This document shows positions 17,171 through 26,297 of a DNA stretch of 64,000 bases, in pieces (the first letter of the stretch is position 1; each line of letters starts with the position of its first letter). A model generated the notes under the pieces. That model was not told the origin of the DNA. It ran no database searches and saw only the letters and a list, made by a program, of their open reading frames with translations. Position numbers and translations under genes: made by a program. Origin of the DNA: Candidatus Baltobacteraceae bacterium (lineage in GTDB: Bacteria > Vulcanimicrobiota > Vulcanimicrobiia > Vulcanimicrobiales > Vulcanimicrobiaceae); contig DATJTX010000021.1 in the NCBI GenBank assembly GCA_035502855.1, positions 186,001 through 250,000 of the forward strand, read 5' to 3'.

Positions 17171-17201
17171 TCCGTCCTGATCGGACCGGCGTATAAGGGG
17201 T

Positions 17202-17441
17202 ATGCGTTACTTTATTGCGATTCTCGCCGCCGCGTTTATCACGGCCGCCCCGGCGATAGCCGACTCGATGATGGGCTCGCCCAAGCCCAGCCCCTCGTCC
17301 ATGCACTCGATGAAGAGCATGCACTCGATGAAAAGCACCCACTCGATGAAGAGCGATTCGATGAAGAGCAATCACATGATGAAGAGCTCCTCATCGATGA
17401 TGAAGAGCTCTCCGACACCCAAACCGACCAAAGCGCCCTAA
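17202..17441 (+). CDS. Secreted Met/His/Lys/Ser repeat protein (MXKDX-like)
   Basis: The 79-aa protein starts with a signal peptide (residues 1-20, MRYFIAILAAAFITAAPAIA). The rest is made of MHSMKS-type repeats ending in a Lys/Pro/Ser tail. It resembles the small pentapeptide MXKDX-repeat proteins seen in many bacteria, whose function is unknown. The density of Met and His suggests metal (copper) binding in the periplasm, which is an inference. An AAGGGG site lies very close to the ATG. The gene converges on acs with only 9 bp between the stops. Confidence 0.8.
   Translation: MRYFIAILAAAFITAAPAIADSMMGSPKPSPSSMHSMKSMHSMKSTHSMKSDSMKSNHMMKSSSSMMKSSPTPKPTKAP
17301..17369 (+). repeat. Tandem 18-bp units encoding MHSMKS
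   Basis: Three consecutive 18-bp units start at 17301, 17319 and 17337, differing at a few bases, and a 15-bp truncated unit (DSMKS) follows. They build the repeat domain of the secreted Met/His-rich protein. Confidence 0.9.
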
Positions 17442-17450
17442 CGGAAGCGC

Positions 17451-19550
17451 TTATTCTATCTGACCGAACTGCTTGATGTCTTCGGGGCCATCTTGCATGA
17501 CGCGTTTCTCCGCGCCTTGCACTTGCACGCGGATGGCCTCGACGATATCAGGGTTCGCCAGGGTGGTGATATCGCCGGTGTCCATGTTGTTCGAGATCGC
17601 GGCGAGAACGCGCCGCATGATCTTGCCGGAGCGCGTCTTGGGCATGTCGGGAACGATCCGCACGTTCGTCGGCCGCGCGATCTTGCCGATCATCGTCTCG
17701 ATGGTGTGGACGACTTTATGAGAGATCTGCGGACTCGCTTCGATGCCGGGCTTGAGCGAAACGTAGACCTCGGGAGCGCGTCCACGAATTTCGTCGACGA
17801 TCGGAACCGCCGCCGCCTCAGCCACCTCATCGACGGTCAAACACGCCGATTCGATCTCCTTGGTGCCGAGCCGGTGGCCGGCGACGTTGATCACGTCGTC
17901 GACGCGCCCCAAGATGCGGAAATACCCGTCTTCCGCGAGCAGCGCGCCGTCGCCGGCGAAATACGGCCAGTCGCGCCAGTCGGTGCTCTTGGGGTTCCGG
18001 CAATATTTCGCGTAGTACGTTTTCACCATGCGGTCGGGATCGCCCCAGATCGTCTGCATGATGCCCGGCCACGGATTGAGGATACAGATATTGCCGGCGC
18101 GGCTCGAACCCGCCGGAAGTTCCTTGCCCTGCTCGTCGTAGATGACCGGGTAGATGCCCGGTAAACCGGGGCCGGCACTGCCGGGCTTCATCACGTCCAG
18201 AGCGGGAATCGTGCTGCAAAGAAAACCGCCGGTTTCCGTTTGCCACCAGGTGTCGCAGATGACGGCTTCACCCTTCCCGACGGCATGATAGTACCAGCGC
18301 CACACTTCGGGTTCGATCGGTTCACCGACCGTCGTCATGTGCTTGAAGTGATAGTCGTACTTGGCGGGCTCGTTCGGTCCTGAACGCCGCAACATCCGGA
18401 TCGCCGTCGGTGACGTGTGGAAAATGTTGACGTCGAGCTGTTGCGCGATGCGCCAAGGCCGTCCGGGATCCGGATAGGTCGGAACCCCTTCGTAGATCAC
18501 CGTCGTCGCCGCAACCGCGAGCGGGCCGTAGACGATATAGGAATGTCCGGTGATCCAACCGATGTCCGCCATGCACCAGTACACGTCTTCGGGGTGGATG
18601 TCCTGAATGAACTTCGAGGTTCCGGCGACGTAGGAAAGATAGCCGCCGGTGCCGTGCTCGCACCCCTTGGGCTTGCCGGTCGTACCACTGCTGTACATCA
18701 GGAAAAGCGGAGCAGTGGAATCCATTGAAAGAGGCGCGACGAGTTTGGCCTTGTACTTCGTGAGCTCGTCGTTCACGAAGAAGTCGCGCCCGTCGACCAT
18801 CGGCGTCGGCGAGGAGTACCGGTCGCGATGGCGTTTCCAGACCAGCACTTTGTCGACGGCCTGACCCTCTTTTGCCGCCGTCTTGACGGCGATGTCGGCA
18901 TTTGCTTTGTGATCGATGAGTTTGCCGCTGCGGTAGTAGCCGTCCATCGTGATCAAAACGCGGCTGCCCGAATCGGCGATTCGAGTGCCGCACGCCTCGC
19001 CGCTGAAGCCGCCGAAGACCTCGGAATGCACGACCCCGATGCGCGCGCATGCCAGCATCGTAATCGGCAGTTCGGCCGCCATCGGCATATGCAGCGTGAC
19101 CCGGTCGCCGGGTTTGAGGCCCGCGAAATCCTGCAGCAACGCGGCCATCTCGTTCACCCGAACGTAGAGCTCCTGATAGGTCAGCGGCTCGATCGGCGCG
19201 CCCTCGTCCTCGGGGACGAAGATAATTGCTGCCTTGTTCTTGTATTTCGCCAGATGGCGGTCGATGCAATTGGCCGACGCATTGAGTTTTCCGCCGACGA
19301 ACCATTTCCAGAACGGCGCTTTACTCGTATCGAGCGTGGTGTGCCAATAGCGATCCCACGTCAGCAGGTCTGCATACTCGCGGAAGCATTCCGGAAAATG
19401 CTCGACCGAAAATCGCTCTCTGATGCCGGGGTCGGTCAGGTTCGCTTGCCGGATAAATTGCGGAGAGGGGCTGTAATAGGGTTCCTCTTGCCAATGAACG
19501 GCAATCTCGGCTTCGGTAACCTTGAGCTCTGGCTTGCTTGCGACCGTCAT
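17451..19550 (-). CDS. acs: Acetyl-CoA synthetase (AMP-forming)
   Basis: Acs activates acetate (possibly propionate) to acyl-CoA through an acyl-AMP. The 699-aa protein is somewhat longer than the usual ~650 aa. It has FWKWFVGGKLNASANCIDRH near the N-terminus, the P-loop YSSGTTGKPKG, ADIGWITGHSY, DTWWQTETGG and the C-terminal PKTRSGKIMRR. The lysine in that last motif is the catalytic residue inactivated by acetylation in relatives. It is monocistronic and divergent from the TlpA-like gene. Confidence 0.95.
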   Translation of the reverse strand: MTVASKPELKVTEAEIAVHWQEEPYYSPSPQFIRQANLTDPGIRERFSVEHFPECFREYADLLTWDRYWHTTLDTSKAPFWKWFVGGKLNASANCIDRHLAKYKNKAAIIFVPEDEGAPIEPLTYQELYVRVNEMAALLQDFAGLKPGDRVTLHMPMAAELPITMLACARIGVVHSEVFGGFSGEACGTRIADSGSRVLITMDGYYRSGKLIDHKANADIAVKTAAKEGQAVDKVLVWKRHRDRYSSPTPMVDGRDFFVNDELTKYKAKLVAPLSMDSTAPLFLMYSSGTTGKPKGCEHGTGGYLSYVAGTSKFIQDIHPEDVYWCMADIGWITGHSYIVYGPLAVAATTVIYEGVPTYPDPGRPWRIAQQLDVNIFHTSPTAIRMLRRSGPNEPAKYDYHFKHMTTVGEPIEPEVWRWYYHAVGKGEAVICDTWWQTETGGFLCSTIPALDVMKPGSAGPGLPGIYPVIYDEQGKELPAGSSRAGNICILNPWPGIMQTIWGDPDRMVKTYYAKYCRNPKSTDWRDWPYFAGDGALLAEDGYFRILGRVDDVINVAGHRLGTKEIESACLTVDEVAEAAAVPIVDEIRGRAPEVYVSLKPGIEASPQISHKVVHTIETMIGKIARPTNVRIVPDMPKTRSGKIMRRVLAAISNNMDTGDITTLANPDIVEAIRVQVQGAEKRVMQDGPEDIKQFGQIE

Positions 19551-19626
19551 TACGCGGGCCTCCGTCTGCTGTTATGCGGATGCGCTCTGCACTCTCGGAT
19601 TGCGAGTTCACCGGGGATGCTTCCTA

Positions 19627-20145
19627 ATGCCTGCCGAAAAAATCGAGCAAATGATTGCCGCGTTTGTGCTCGCCGCGCTCACCGAGGCAGCCAACATTCA
19701 CGAGCATATGCCGCCTCCCGATTTCACCTTCCCAACCGCTAAGGGGACGAAGCAGCTGTACGATCTGCGCGGCAAGGTGGTCGTACTGAACTTTTGGGCG
19801 ACCTGGTGCCCGCCGTGTACCGACGAGCTCAAGGATTTCGTTCGTGCCGAAAGCGCCTACGGGAAAAAGATCGAGATGCTCACGATCTCGTCCGAGCCGC
19901 ACCTGGTGGCGTCCAGCTATTTGATGCACTGGGACATCGATTTGCCGGTGATCGAAGACCTGAACGGCTCGATTTCCAAGATGTACGAGGTCCCGCCGAT
20001 TCCGCTGACCGTGGTGATCGATCCGAGTGGCAACGTATCCTATATTTCCCGCGGCGAGCTCTCGTGGCCCGAGCTCAATTCGGCAATCGAGCACGCGCTT
20101 GCGACTCCGGCAGTTGGCACTCCGGGTCCCGGAGTGCTAAGATAG
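19627..20145 (+). CDS. TlpA/ResA-like thioredoxin-fold protein
   Basis: The 172-aa protein has a thioredoxin fold with the redox motif WCPPC in [14 protein letters not shown] and the cis-proline loop [10 protein letters not shown]. Such proteins reduce disulfides, often outside the cytoplasmic membrane. The N-terminus has only a weak hydrophobic segment ([13 protein letters not shown]), so export is uncertain. The C-terminal codons overlap the CIRCE operator of hrcA, so the last residues may be constrained by the DNA element. hrcA starts 6 bp after the stop. Confidence 0.87.
   Translation: MPAEKIEQMIAAFVLAALTEAANIHEHMPPPDFTFPTAKGTKQLYDLRGKVVVLNFWATWCPPCTDELKDFVRAESAYGKKIEMLTISSEPHLVASSYLMHWDIDLPVIEDLNGSISKMYEVPPIPLTVVIDPSGNVSYISRGELSWPELNSAIEHALATPAVGTPGPGVLR
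20114..20140. promoter_or_regulatory. CIRCE element (HrcA operator)
   Basis: TTGGCACTC-N9-GAGTGCTAA matches the CIRCE consensus (TTAGCACTC-N9-GAGTGCTAA) in 17 of 18 arm positions with the correct 9-bp spacer. It lies 11 bp upstream of hrcA and entirely inside the last codons of the preceding thioredoxin gene. Autoregulation of hrcA-dnaJ by HrcA is the established role of such sites. Confidence 0.95.
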
Positions 20146-20151
20146 CAGGCT

Positions 20152-21198
20152 ATGAAGCATGAGGGCGCGCTGGACAAACGTAAGGCGTACATCCTGGCGA
20201 CGGTGGTCTACGAATACATCGCAACCGCCGAGCCGGTCGGTTCGAACACGCTCACGCAAAAGTACAATCTCGGGGTGAGTTCCGCCACGGTCCGCAACGA
20301 GATGGCCGAGCTGGAAGCCTCGGGCTATCTCGTGCAGCCCCATACCTCGGCCGGGCGCGTCCCCTCGGACGCCGGCTACCGTACCTACGTCGACGATCTG
20401 ATGCAGCCCGAGACGCTGGCGCCCGGCGATCGCAAACGCATCCGCGAGGATTTACGCGAAGCTAGCCGCGAGCTGGACGAGGTGATCGAGAGCGCCACGC
20501 GATTGCTGGGCCGCATCTCGAACAACCTCGCGTTCGTCACGAAACCGCAGTCCGACACCCAAACATTCAAGCACATTCAGCTGATCTGGCTCTCGGTGCG
20601 GACGGGCGTGGCAATCGTGGTCACCTCGCTCGGCGTGGCGGCGCAAACGCTGTTCGAAGTGACGTTCGATCTCGACGCCGACACGCTCACGAAACTCTCC
20701 AACGCACTCAACGCGCGGCTGGGCAATCGGCTGATGCGCGACATCGGCGAGCGCGATGTACAAGCCGCGGTCGAGGAACTCGGGCTCTCCGACGAACTGC
20801 GCGGTGCGGTGCTCTCGGCGTTACGAAGCGCACGCAGCGTCGAAGCACCCTCGATTACCGCGGCCGGCGCGCAGAACTTGCTCGATCAGCCCGAATTCCA
20901 TGACCTGCGCAAGCTCCGTTCGATTCTGCGCATCGTCGAAGAACAGAAGACGCTCTACGACATGGTCGCCGACGCGATTGCCAGCGAGACACCCAGCGTG
21001 AAGATCGGCGCCGAATTCGGAAGCGACGAGCTGGCCGATCTCTCGGTCGTCACCGTGCCGTACCACGTCGGCCGCAAAGCGATCGGGATGCTCTCGATCC
21101 TCGGGCCGCGTCGTATGCCCTACGCCCGCCTGGTCGCGCTCGCCTCGGGAACGGCCGATACTCTTTCCGAACGGCTCTCCGACGTCGACATACAGTAA
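20152..21198 (+). CDS. hrcA: Heat-inducible transcription repressor HrcA
   Basis: HrcA represses chaperone genes by binding CIRCE and loses activity when GroEL is titrated by misfolded protein. The 348-aa protein has the N-terminal winged helix (YNLGVSSATVRNEMAELEASGYL, HTSAGRVPSDAGYRTYVD) and the GAF-like C-terminal domain ending in VVTVPYHVGRKAIGMLSILGPRRM. A CIRCE site precedes it. dnaJ follows after 18 bp. No grpE or dnaK lies between them, unlike the common hrcA-grpE-dnaK-dnaJ order. Confidence 0.97.
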   Translation: MKHEGALDKRKAYILATVVYEYIATAEPVGSNTLTQKYNLGVSSATVRNEMAELEASGYLVQPHTSAGRVPSDAGYRTYVDDLMQPETLAPGDRKRIREDLREASRELDEVIESATRLLGRISNNLAFVTKPQSDTQTFKHIQLIWLSVRTGVAIVVTSLGVAAQTLFEVTFDLDADTLTKLSNALNARLGNRLMRDIGERDVQAAVEELGLSDELRGAVLSALRSARSVEAPSITAAGAQNLLDQPEFHDLRKLRSILRIVEEQKTLYDMVADAIASETPSVKIGAEFGSDELADLSVVTVPYHVGRKAIGMLSILGPRRMPYARLVALASGTADTLSERLSDVDIQ

Positions 21199-21216
21199 GG
21201 AAACTCCCCGGAAGAA

Positions 21217-22341
21217 ATGCCCACCAAGGATTACTACGAGGTCCTGGGCGTCGCGCGCAGCGCCTCGCCCGATGAGATCAAGCGCGCGTATCGGACGCTC
21301 GCGCGCCGGCACCACCCCGACGTAGCGGCCGACAAGACGCGCGCCGAGCATCTCTTCAAAGAGATCAACGAGGCCTACGAAGTACTCTCCGATCCGCAAA
21401 AACGCGCGCAATACGATCGCTTCGGCACCGTAACCGGTCCGCAGAACGGCGCGGATTTCGGGTTCTCGGGATTCGGGCCCAATGGGTTCGGCGACATCTT
21501 CGACATGTTCTTCGGCGAAGCTCGTGCTCAAAGCGGCCCGCGTCGCAGCGGCCCGCAGCGCGGTTCGGATCTGCGCTACGATCTGGGCATCACCTTGGAC
21601 GAAGCGTTCAGCGGCACCACCAAAGAGATAGCGTTCTCGCATCTCGCACAGTGCGAGACGTGCAAGGGCTCGGGCGCGCAACCGGGCTCGCTGGTGGCCG
21701 GGTGCGAACGCTGTCACGGCAGCGGCATCATGCGCACCGTGCGTGAGACCCCGCTCGGGCAATTCGTCACGCAGACCACGTGCACGACCTGCCACGGTGA
21801 AGGACACGTAGTTACGCAGCCGTGCACCGCCTGCCACGGCCGCGGCCGCCACGAAGTGGAACGCAAGCTCACCGTGCGCGTACCCGCCGGCGTCGACGAC
21901 GGTTCGCGCATCCGCATCGCCAGCAACGGCGAAGCCGGCATCCGCGGCGGTTTGCCCGGGGATCTCTACGTGTATCTCAGCGTCGCGCCGCATCCGCTCT
22001 TCAAACGCGACGGACTGGAAACGTTCGTCGACGTTCCGCTCAGTTTTCCGCTCGCCGCACTCGGCACGACGATCGAGGTTCCCTCACTCGAAGGGCCGCT
22101 GCCCTTGACCATCCCCGCCGGAACGCAAAGCGGAACGGTCCTGCGCCTACGCGGTCACGGCATGCCGTCCGTGCGCGGATCGCAGCGCGGCGATCATCAC
22201 GTCACCGTTCACGTCCTCGTACCGACCAAGTTGAACAAGCGGCAACGCGAACTGCTCGAAGAGTACGCACGCGCCGGCGGCGATGCGATCGAGGAGAGGA
22301 GTTTCTTCGATCGCGTGAAGGAAGCGTTCCGCCCCGAGTAG
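21217..22341 (+). CDS. dnaJ: Chaperone protein DnaJ
   Basis: DnaJ stimulates DnaK ATPase and delivers clients. The 374-aa type I protein has the J domain with HPD at residues 33-35, a Gly/Phe-rich linker (~75-110), four CxxCxGxG zinc motifs ([32 protein letters not shown]), and the C-terminal substrate-binding and dimerisation domains. It is probably expressed with hrcA under CIRCE control. Confidence 0.97.
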   Translation: MPTKDYYEVLGVARSASPDEIKRAYRTLARRHHPDVAADKTRAEHLFKEINEAYEVLSDPQKRAQYDRFGTVTGPQNGADFGFSGFGPNGFGDIFDMFFGEARAQSGPRRSGPQRGSDLRYDLGITLDEAFSGTTKEIAFSHLAQCETCKGSGAQPGSLVAGCERCHGSGIMRTVRETPLGQFVTQTTCTTCHGEGHVVTQPCTACHGRGRHEVERKLTVRVPAGVDDGSRIRIASNGEAGIRGGLPGDLYVYLSVAPHPLFKRDGLETFVDVPLSFPLAALGTTIEVPSLEGPLPLTIPAGTQSGTVLRLRGHGMPSVRGSQRGDHHVTVHVLVPTKLNKRQRELLEEYARAGGDAIEERSFFDRVKEAFRPE

Positions 22342-22348
22342 GGCAGCG

Positions 22349-23083
22349 ATGCCGGCGCGGCGCTTTTTCGTTCCCGACGTTCATCGGCTCGGCGAATTGG
22401 TTGCGATCGACGGCAGCGACGCGCACAAGATCGCGCACGTCCTGCGTCTGCGCGACGGTGATGAAATCGAAATCGTCGATTCGGCCGGCGCGGTGTTTGC
22501 GGCGCGGCTCGAAAGCCGCGATGAGAATCTGGCCGCACGCTTGACGGAACGGCGTGCCTCGCACGCCGGCAGCGAGGTTGCGATCGACGTCGCGCAAGCG
22601 ATCCCAAAGGGTGCGAAGATGGAGTTCGTGGTCGAAAAACTCAGCGAACTCGGCGTGCGCGCGCTGCTTCCGTTCGAAAGTGAACGCACGGTTGTGCGCG
22701 ATCCGCGTGACGCCAAGCTCGAGCGCTGGCGGCGGGTGGCGCGCAGCGCCGCGCAGCAGAGCGGGCGCAGCGATGTGATCGCGATCGAGGAACCGGCGGC
22801 ATTCACGCAGGTGTGCGAACGGATGGACCGCTACGACCTCGTGCTGCTGCCGTGGGAACTCGCCGAACCGCAGCCGCTGCGGGGGCGGCTGCCGGAATTG
22901 ATCGCCGGAGCGCGCCGGATACTGGTCGTGATCGGCCCGGAAGGCGGCTTTTCACACGCCGAGGCCGAGTTGGCCCAGGCCGCGCGCGCGCGCCCGATTT
23001 GGCTCGGGCCGCGCATCCTGCGCACCGAAACGGCGGCGTTGGCCGTGGCGGCAATTCTCGGCTACGAACTGCTCGGCCGATAA
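22349..23083 (+). CDS. rsmE: 16S rRNA (uracil(1498)-N(3))-methyltransferase
   Basis: RsmE is a SPOUT methyltransferase that modifies U1498 of 16S rRNA. The 244-aa protein begins with the PUA-like RRFFVPDVH segment. The C-terminal trefoil-knot motifs are VVIGPEGGFSHAE and LGPRILRTETAALA. It follows dnaJ by 7 bp; a dnaJ-(prmA)-rsmE arrangement is common in bacteria. Confidence 0.95.
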   Translation: MPARRFFVPDVHRLGELVAIDGSDAHKIAHVLRLRDGDEIEIVDSAGAVFAARLESRDENLAARLTERRASHAGSEVAIDVAQAIPKGAKMEFVVEKLSELGVRALLPFESERTVVRDPRDAKLERWRRVARSAAQQSGRSDVIAIEEPAAFTQVCERMDRYDLVLLPWELAEPQPLRGRLPELIAGARRILVVIGPEGGFSHAEAELAQAARARPIWLGPRILRTETAALAVAAILGYELLGR

Positions 23084-23092
23084 CCCTAGTAC

Positions 23093-24697
23093 ATGATGGA
23101 ACGCCAGAGCCCACGCCGAAGGCGGGGCGCCGGAACCATCGGCGCGATCGCGGTCACCGGCGTCCTGCTTGTGCAGGTCGCCGCACTCGTCATGCTCTCC
23201 GACGCGGCGACGACGACCATGCATTTGGCGGCAATCGCGACCAGCGTGGCCGCGATTCTCGTCGTCGGTGCGCTCTATTTCGCATTGGTACGCCCCGGCG
23301 CGGCGCGTTGGGAAGCGCTGGTCCGGCGTCTGGAGCAGCAGCGCGAGAGCTTCCGCTCGATGTTCGATTACCATCCCGACGCGATCGCGGTGATCGATGC
23401 GAGCGGACGCATCGTGCGCGCGAACGTCGAACTCGAACGTCTGACGCTCTACCGCGTCGAGGAACTGATCGGTGCGCCGCTCGAGAGCCTCGCCCCGGTG
23501 CCGGATGAGATCGAGCACGCCGGGATCGCGCAGTCTCTTTTCTCCGACGTACCGATGCGTTTCGACGCCGCGCTCCGCGCGCGCAACGGGGCGTCGGTGA
23601 TGGTGCGCGTCGACACGGTTCCGATGCGAGTCGGCGACGTGCTCGAGGGCGTGTTCGTCATCGCGCGCGACGTCACGCGTGAACGGCAACTCGAATTTCG
23701 CGAGCGGCTGCAGCGCGAGCGCTTGCGCTCGCTGGCGCGGATCGCATCGGTGCATGCCGGTTCGGTGGACCGCCAGATCAGCGAGACGCTCCAATACGCC
23801 GTGCGCGCGCTCGAGATGCAGGGCGGCGGAGTTTCGCGCGTCCGTGCCGACCAAGTGCAGATCGTGCATGCCGTCGGGAATGGTGTCACCGTCGGCATGA
23901 CTTGGCCGTTCGCCGAGTCGTTCACGCGGCACATCTACGGCACGAACAAGGTGCTCGCGTTCGCCGGCGACGGAAATGACGAGTGGGCGGGCGATCCGGC
24001 GCAGCTTCGCTTCGGCTGGCGAGCCTTCATCGTCGCGACCGCCTTTGCCGACGGCGTGCCCGTCGGCGGCATTGCGTTTACGTCGATGCGTGCGCGAACG
24101 TTACCGTTCGAAGAGGCGGATCTCGATTTCGTGCGCGTCGTGTCGGCGATGATCGGCGCATCGCTCGCGCGCGAACAGCGTGAAGAAGAGCTGGAAGAAA
24201 TCGCGTATGTCGATCCGGTGACGCGTCTGCCGAACCGGCGCTACGTCATGGACCAATTACGCATGGCCATCGCGCGAGCCGAGCGCAGCGGCGAACAGGT
24301 GATCATGTATTTCATCGATCTCGACGGCTTCAAAGCGGTGAACGACGCGTTCGGACATGCGATCGGCGATCAATTTCTAGCGATCACCGCGGGGCGTTTG
24401 CGCGCGATTTTGCGCGAAGGCGACGTCCTCGCGCGCGCGGGCGGCGACGAATTCGTCGCCCTCCAAATGGCCACGAGCGGCGATACCGGAGCACTGCGCC
24501 TCGGCGAACGGCTGATCGAAGCCGCATCCGAGCGCGTAGTGTTCGACGGAGCCGGCGTCACGGTCGGCGCGAGCGTGGGCATCGCGATCTATCCGCTCCA
24601 CGCACGCACCGCCGAAGAGTTGCTCGAACGAGCCGACCAGGCGATGTATGCGTCGAAGCGCGCCGGCAAAGGCGTGGCAACGCTCTGCGGAGTATAG
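23093..24697 (+). CDS. Membrane diguanylate cyclase with PAS and GAF-like domains
   Basis: The 534-aa protein probably makes cyclic di-GMP. Two N-terminal membrane helices (~residues 15-35 and 43-65) are followed by a PAS domain (~80-200, FDYHPDAIAVIDASGRIVRAN), a GAF-like region (~210-365) and a C-terminal GGDEF domain. The active site is the canonical AGGDEF. An inhibitory-site REGD lies five residues upstream of it, so product feedback is expected. No EAL domain is attached. Confidence 0.93.
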   Translation: MMERQSPRRRRGAGTIGAIAVTGVLLVQVAALVMLSDAATTTMHLAAIATSVAAILVVGALYFALVRPGAARWEALVRRLEQQRESFRSMFDYHPDAIAVIDASGRIVRANVELERLTLYRVEELIGAPLESLAPVPDEIEHAGIAQSLFSDVPMRFDAALRARNGASVMVRVDTVPMRVGDVLEGVFVIARDVTRERQLEFRERLQRERLRSLARIASVHAGSVDRQISETLQYAVRALEMQGGGVSRVRADQVQIVHAVGNGVTVGMTWPFAESFTRHIYGTNKVLAFAGDGNDEWAGDPAQLRFGWRAFIVATAFADGVPVGGIAFTSMRARTLPFEEADLDFVRVVSAMIGASLAREQREEELEEIAYVDPVTRLPNRRYVMDQLRMAIARAERSGEQVIMYFIDLDGFKAVNDAFGHAIGDQFLAITAGRLRAILREGDVLARAGGDEFVALQMATSGDTGALRLGERLIEAASERVVFDGAGVTVGASVGIAIYPLHARTAEELLERADQAMYASKRAGKGVATLCGV

Positions 24698-24711
24698 CGT
24701 CCCGCTAGACT

Positions 24712-25428
24712 ATGCCGAAATTACCCTTCTCGATCGTCGTCCCGACGTATAACGAGGCCGGCGGTATCGAGCGTTTGCTCCGAGCCGTGAACGAGGTCTT
24801 CACCAAACATGATCTCGACGGCGAGATCATCGTCGTCGACGACAATTCGCCCGACGGAACCGGCGCGATCGTCGATCGCCTTGCAGCGGAGTTGCCCGTT
24901 CGTTGTCTCCACCGTCCCGGAAAACTCGGCCTCTCGAGCGGCGTGATCGACGGGTGGGCGTTTGCCCGACCGCAATCGCAAGCGCTCGGTGCGATGGACG
25001 CGGATTTCAGCCACGACATCAACATCTTGCCCCAGATGGTCGCGGCGCTGGAGTCGGGCAAGTATGGTTTGGCGATCGGCAGCCGCTATGTCGAGGGCGG
25101 TGGAATCGTCAATTGGCCCAAGCGGCGCATCATTACCTCGCGCGTAGCCTGTGCTCTCGCACGCCCGCTCACGCCCGTGAAGGATCTCACCAGCGGTTAT
25201 TTTCTGGTCAAACGCGAAGCGCTCGAAGGGGTCAAACTCGATCCGATCGGCTTCAAGATCGGGCTCGAAGTGATCGCCAAGGCGCACTACGGACGCGCGA
25301 TCGAAATCCCGTATGTTTTTACGGACCGCGTCGTAGGTGAGTCGAAGCTGAATCAGAACGAAATATTCAACTACCTCAAGCAATTGCGAAAGCTATACGC
25401 CGCTCGGTTTCTTCCGGGGCAACAATAG
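24712..25428 (+). CDS. Polyprenol monophosphomannose synthase-like GT2
   Basis: The 238-aa family 2 glycosyltransferase resembles DPM1 and bacterial polyprenol-phosphate mannose synthases. Visible motifs are SIVVPTYNEAGGIE, VVDDNSPDGTG, MDADFSHD (the DxD-type metal site), and IGSRYVEGGGI. It has no C-terminal membrane helices, as in DPM1. Transfer of mannose (or another sugar) from a GDP-sugar to a lipid phosphate on the inner membrane is inferred; the exact sugar cannot be read. Confidence 0.88.
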   Translation: MPKLPFSIVVPTYNEAGGIERLLRAVNEVFTKHDLDGEIIVVDDNSPDGTGAIVDRLAAELPVRCLHRPGKLGLSSGVIDGWAFARPQSQALGAMDADFSHDINILPQMVAALESGKYGLAIGSRYVEGGGIVNWPKRRIITSRVACALARPLTPVKDLTSGYFLVKREALEGVKLDPIGFKIGLEVIAKAHYGRAIEIPYVFTDRVVGESKLNQNEIFNYLKQLRKLYAARFLPGQQ

Positions 25429-25442
25429 GTCAGCAACAAACG

Positions 25443-26297
25443 ATGTCGATGATTCCCGACTGGCTGCGCAGCCGTCGCAGCAAGAACTCCGACGGACGCG
25501 ACGCGGCGCTCTGGACCAAGTGTCCGGTTTGCGGCGAAGTGCTCTATCGGCGCGACCTCGCGGCGAATCTCGACGTCTGCACCAAGTGCGGCTACCATTT
25601 CCGCATGAACGCCTACGATCGGATCAACACGCTGATCGACGGTGATTTCACCGAGATCGGTGCGGAGATTCTTCCCGGCGATCCGCTCGGCTGGGTCGAC
25701 AAGAAAACCTACCCGGTCAAGCTCGCCGGCGATCGCGAGAAGAGCGGCATTTCGGAAGGCGTGGTGTGCGGTATCGGCGCGATCGACGGGTTCGAGATCG
25801 CGCTTGGGGTCATGGATTTCCATTTTCGCGGCGGCACGATGGGCACGGTCGTCGGCGAACGCGTCACGCTCCTATTAGAGGAAGCGCGCCGCCGCAAACT
25901 GCCTTGCATCATCTTCACGGCCTCGGGCGGCGCGCGCATGGAAGAAGGCATGTTCGCCCTGATGCAGATGGCCAAGACCACCGGCGCCGTCGCACGCCTC
26001 AAAGAAGAGGGGCTGTTCTTCGTGACCGTGCTGACCGATCCGACGACCGGCGGCGTCTCCGCCTCGTTCGCGTTCGAAGCCGACGTGATTCTGGCCGAGC
26101 CCAAGGCGATGATTGGGTTCGCGGGCCGCCGGGTGATCGAGCAAACGATTCGCCAGAAGCTGCCGGACCAGTTTCAAACCGCGGAGTTCTTGCTCGAACA
26201 CGGTCAGATCGACATGGTCGTCGACCGGCACGATCTCAAGCGCACGCTGGTGCGCTTGCTCGAATACGCGCGCGGCGCGATCGGAGCAAGCCCGTGA
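25443..26297 (+). CDS. accD: Acetyl-CoA carboxylase carboxyltransferase subunit beta
   Basis: AccD forms the carboxyltransferase with AccA, producing malonyl-CoA for fatty acid synthesis. The 284-aa protein has the N-terminal zinc ribbon with Cys27, Cys30, Cys46 and Cys49 (KCPVCGEVLY, VCTKCGYHF). The crotonase-type core contains FTASGGARMEEG and TDPTTGGVSASFA. Its TGA overlaps the accA GTG (GTGA), so the two subunits are coupled. Confidence 0.97.
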   Translation: MSMIPDWLRSRRSKNSDGRDAALWTKCPVCGEVLYRRDLAANLDVCTKCGYHFRMNAYDRINTLIDGDFTEIGAEILPGDPLGWVDKKTYPVKLAGDREKSGISEGVVCGIGAIDGFEIALGVMDFHFRGGTMGTVVGERVTLLLEEARRRKLPCIIFTASGGARMEEGMFALMQMAKTTGAVARLKEEGLFFVTVLTDPTTGGVSASFAFEADVILAEPKAMIGFAGRRVIEQTIRQKLPDQFQTAEFLLEHGQIDMVVDRHDLKRTLVRLLEYARGAIGASP

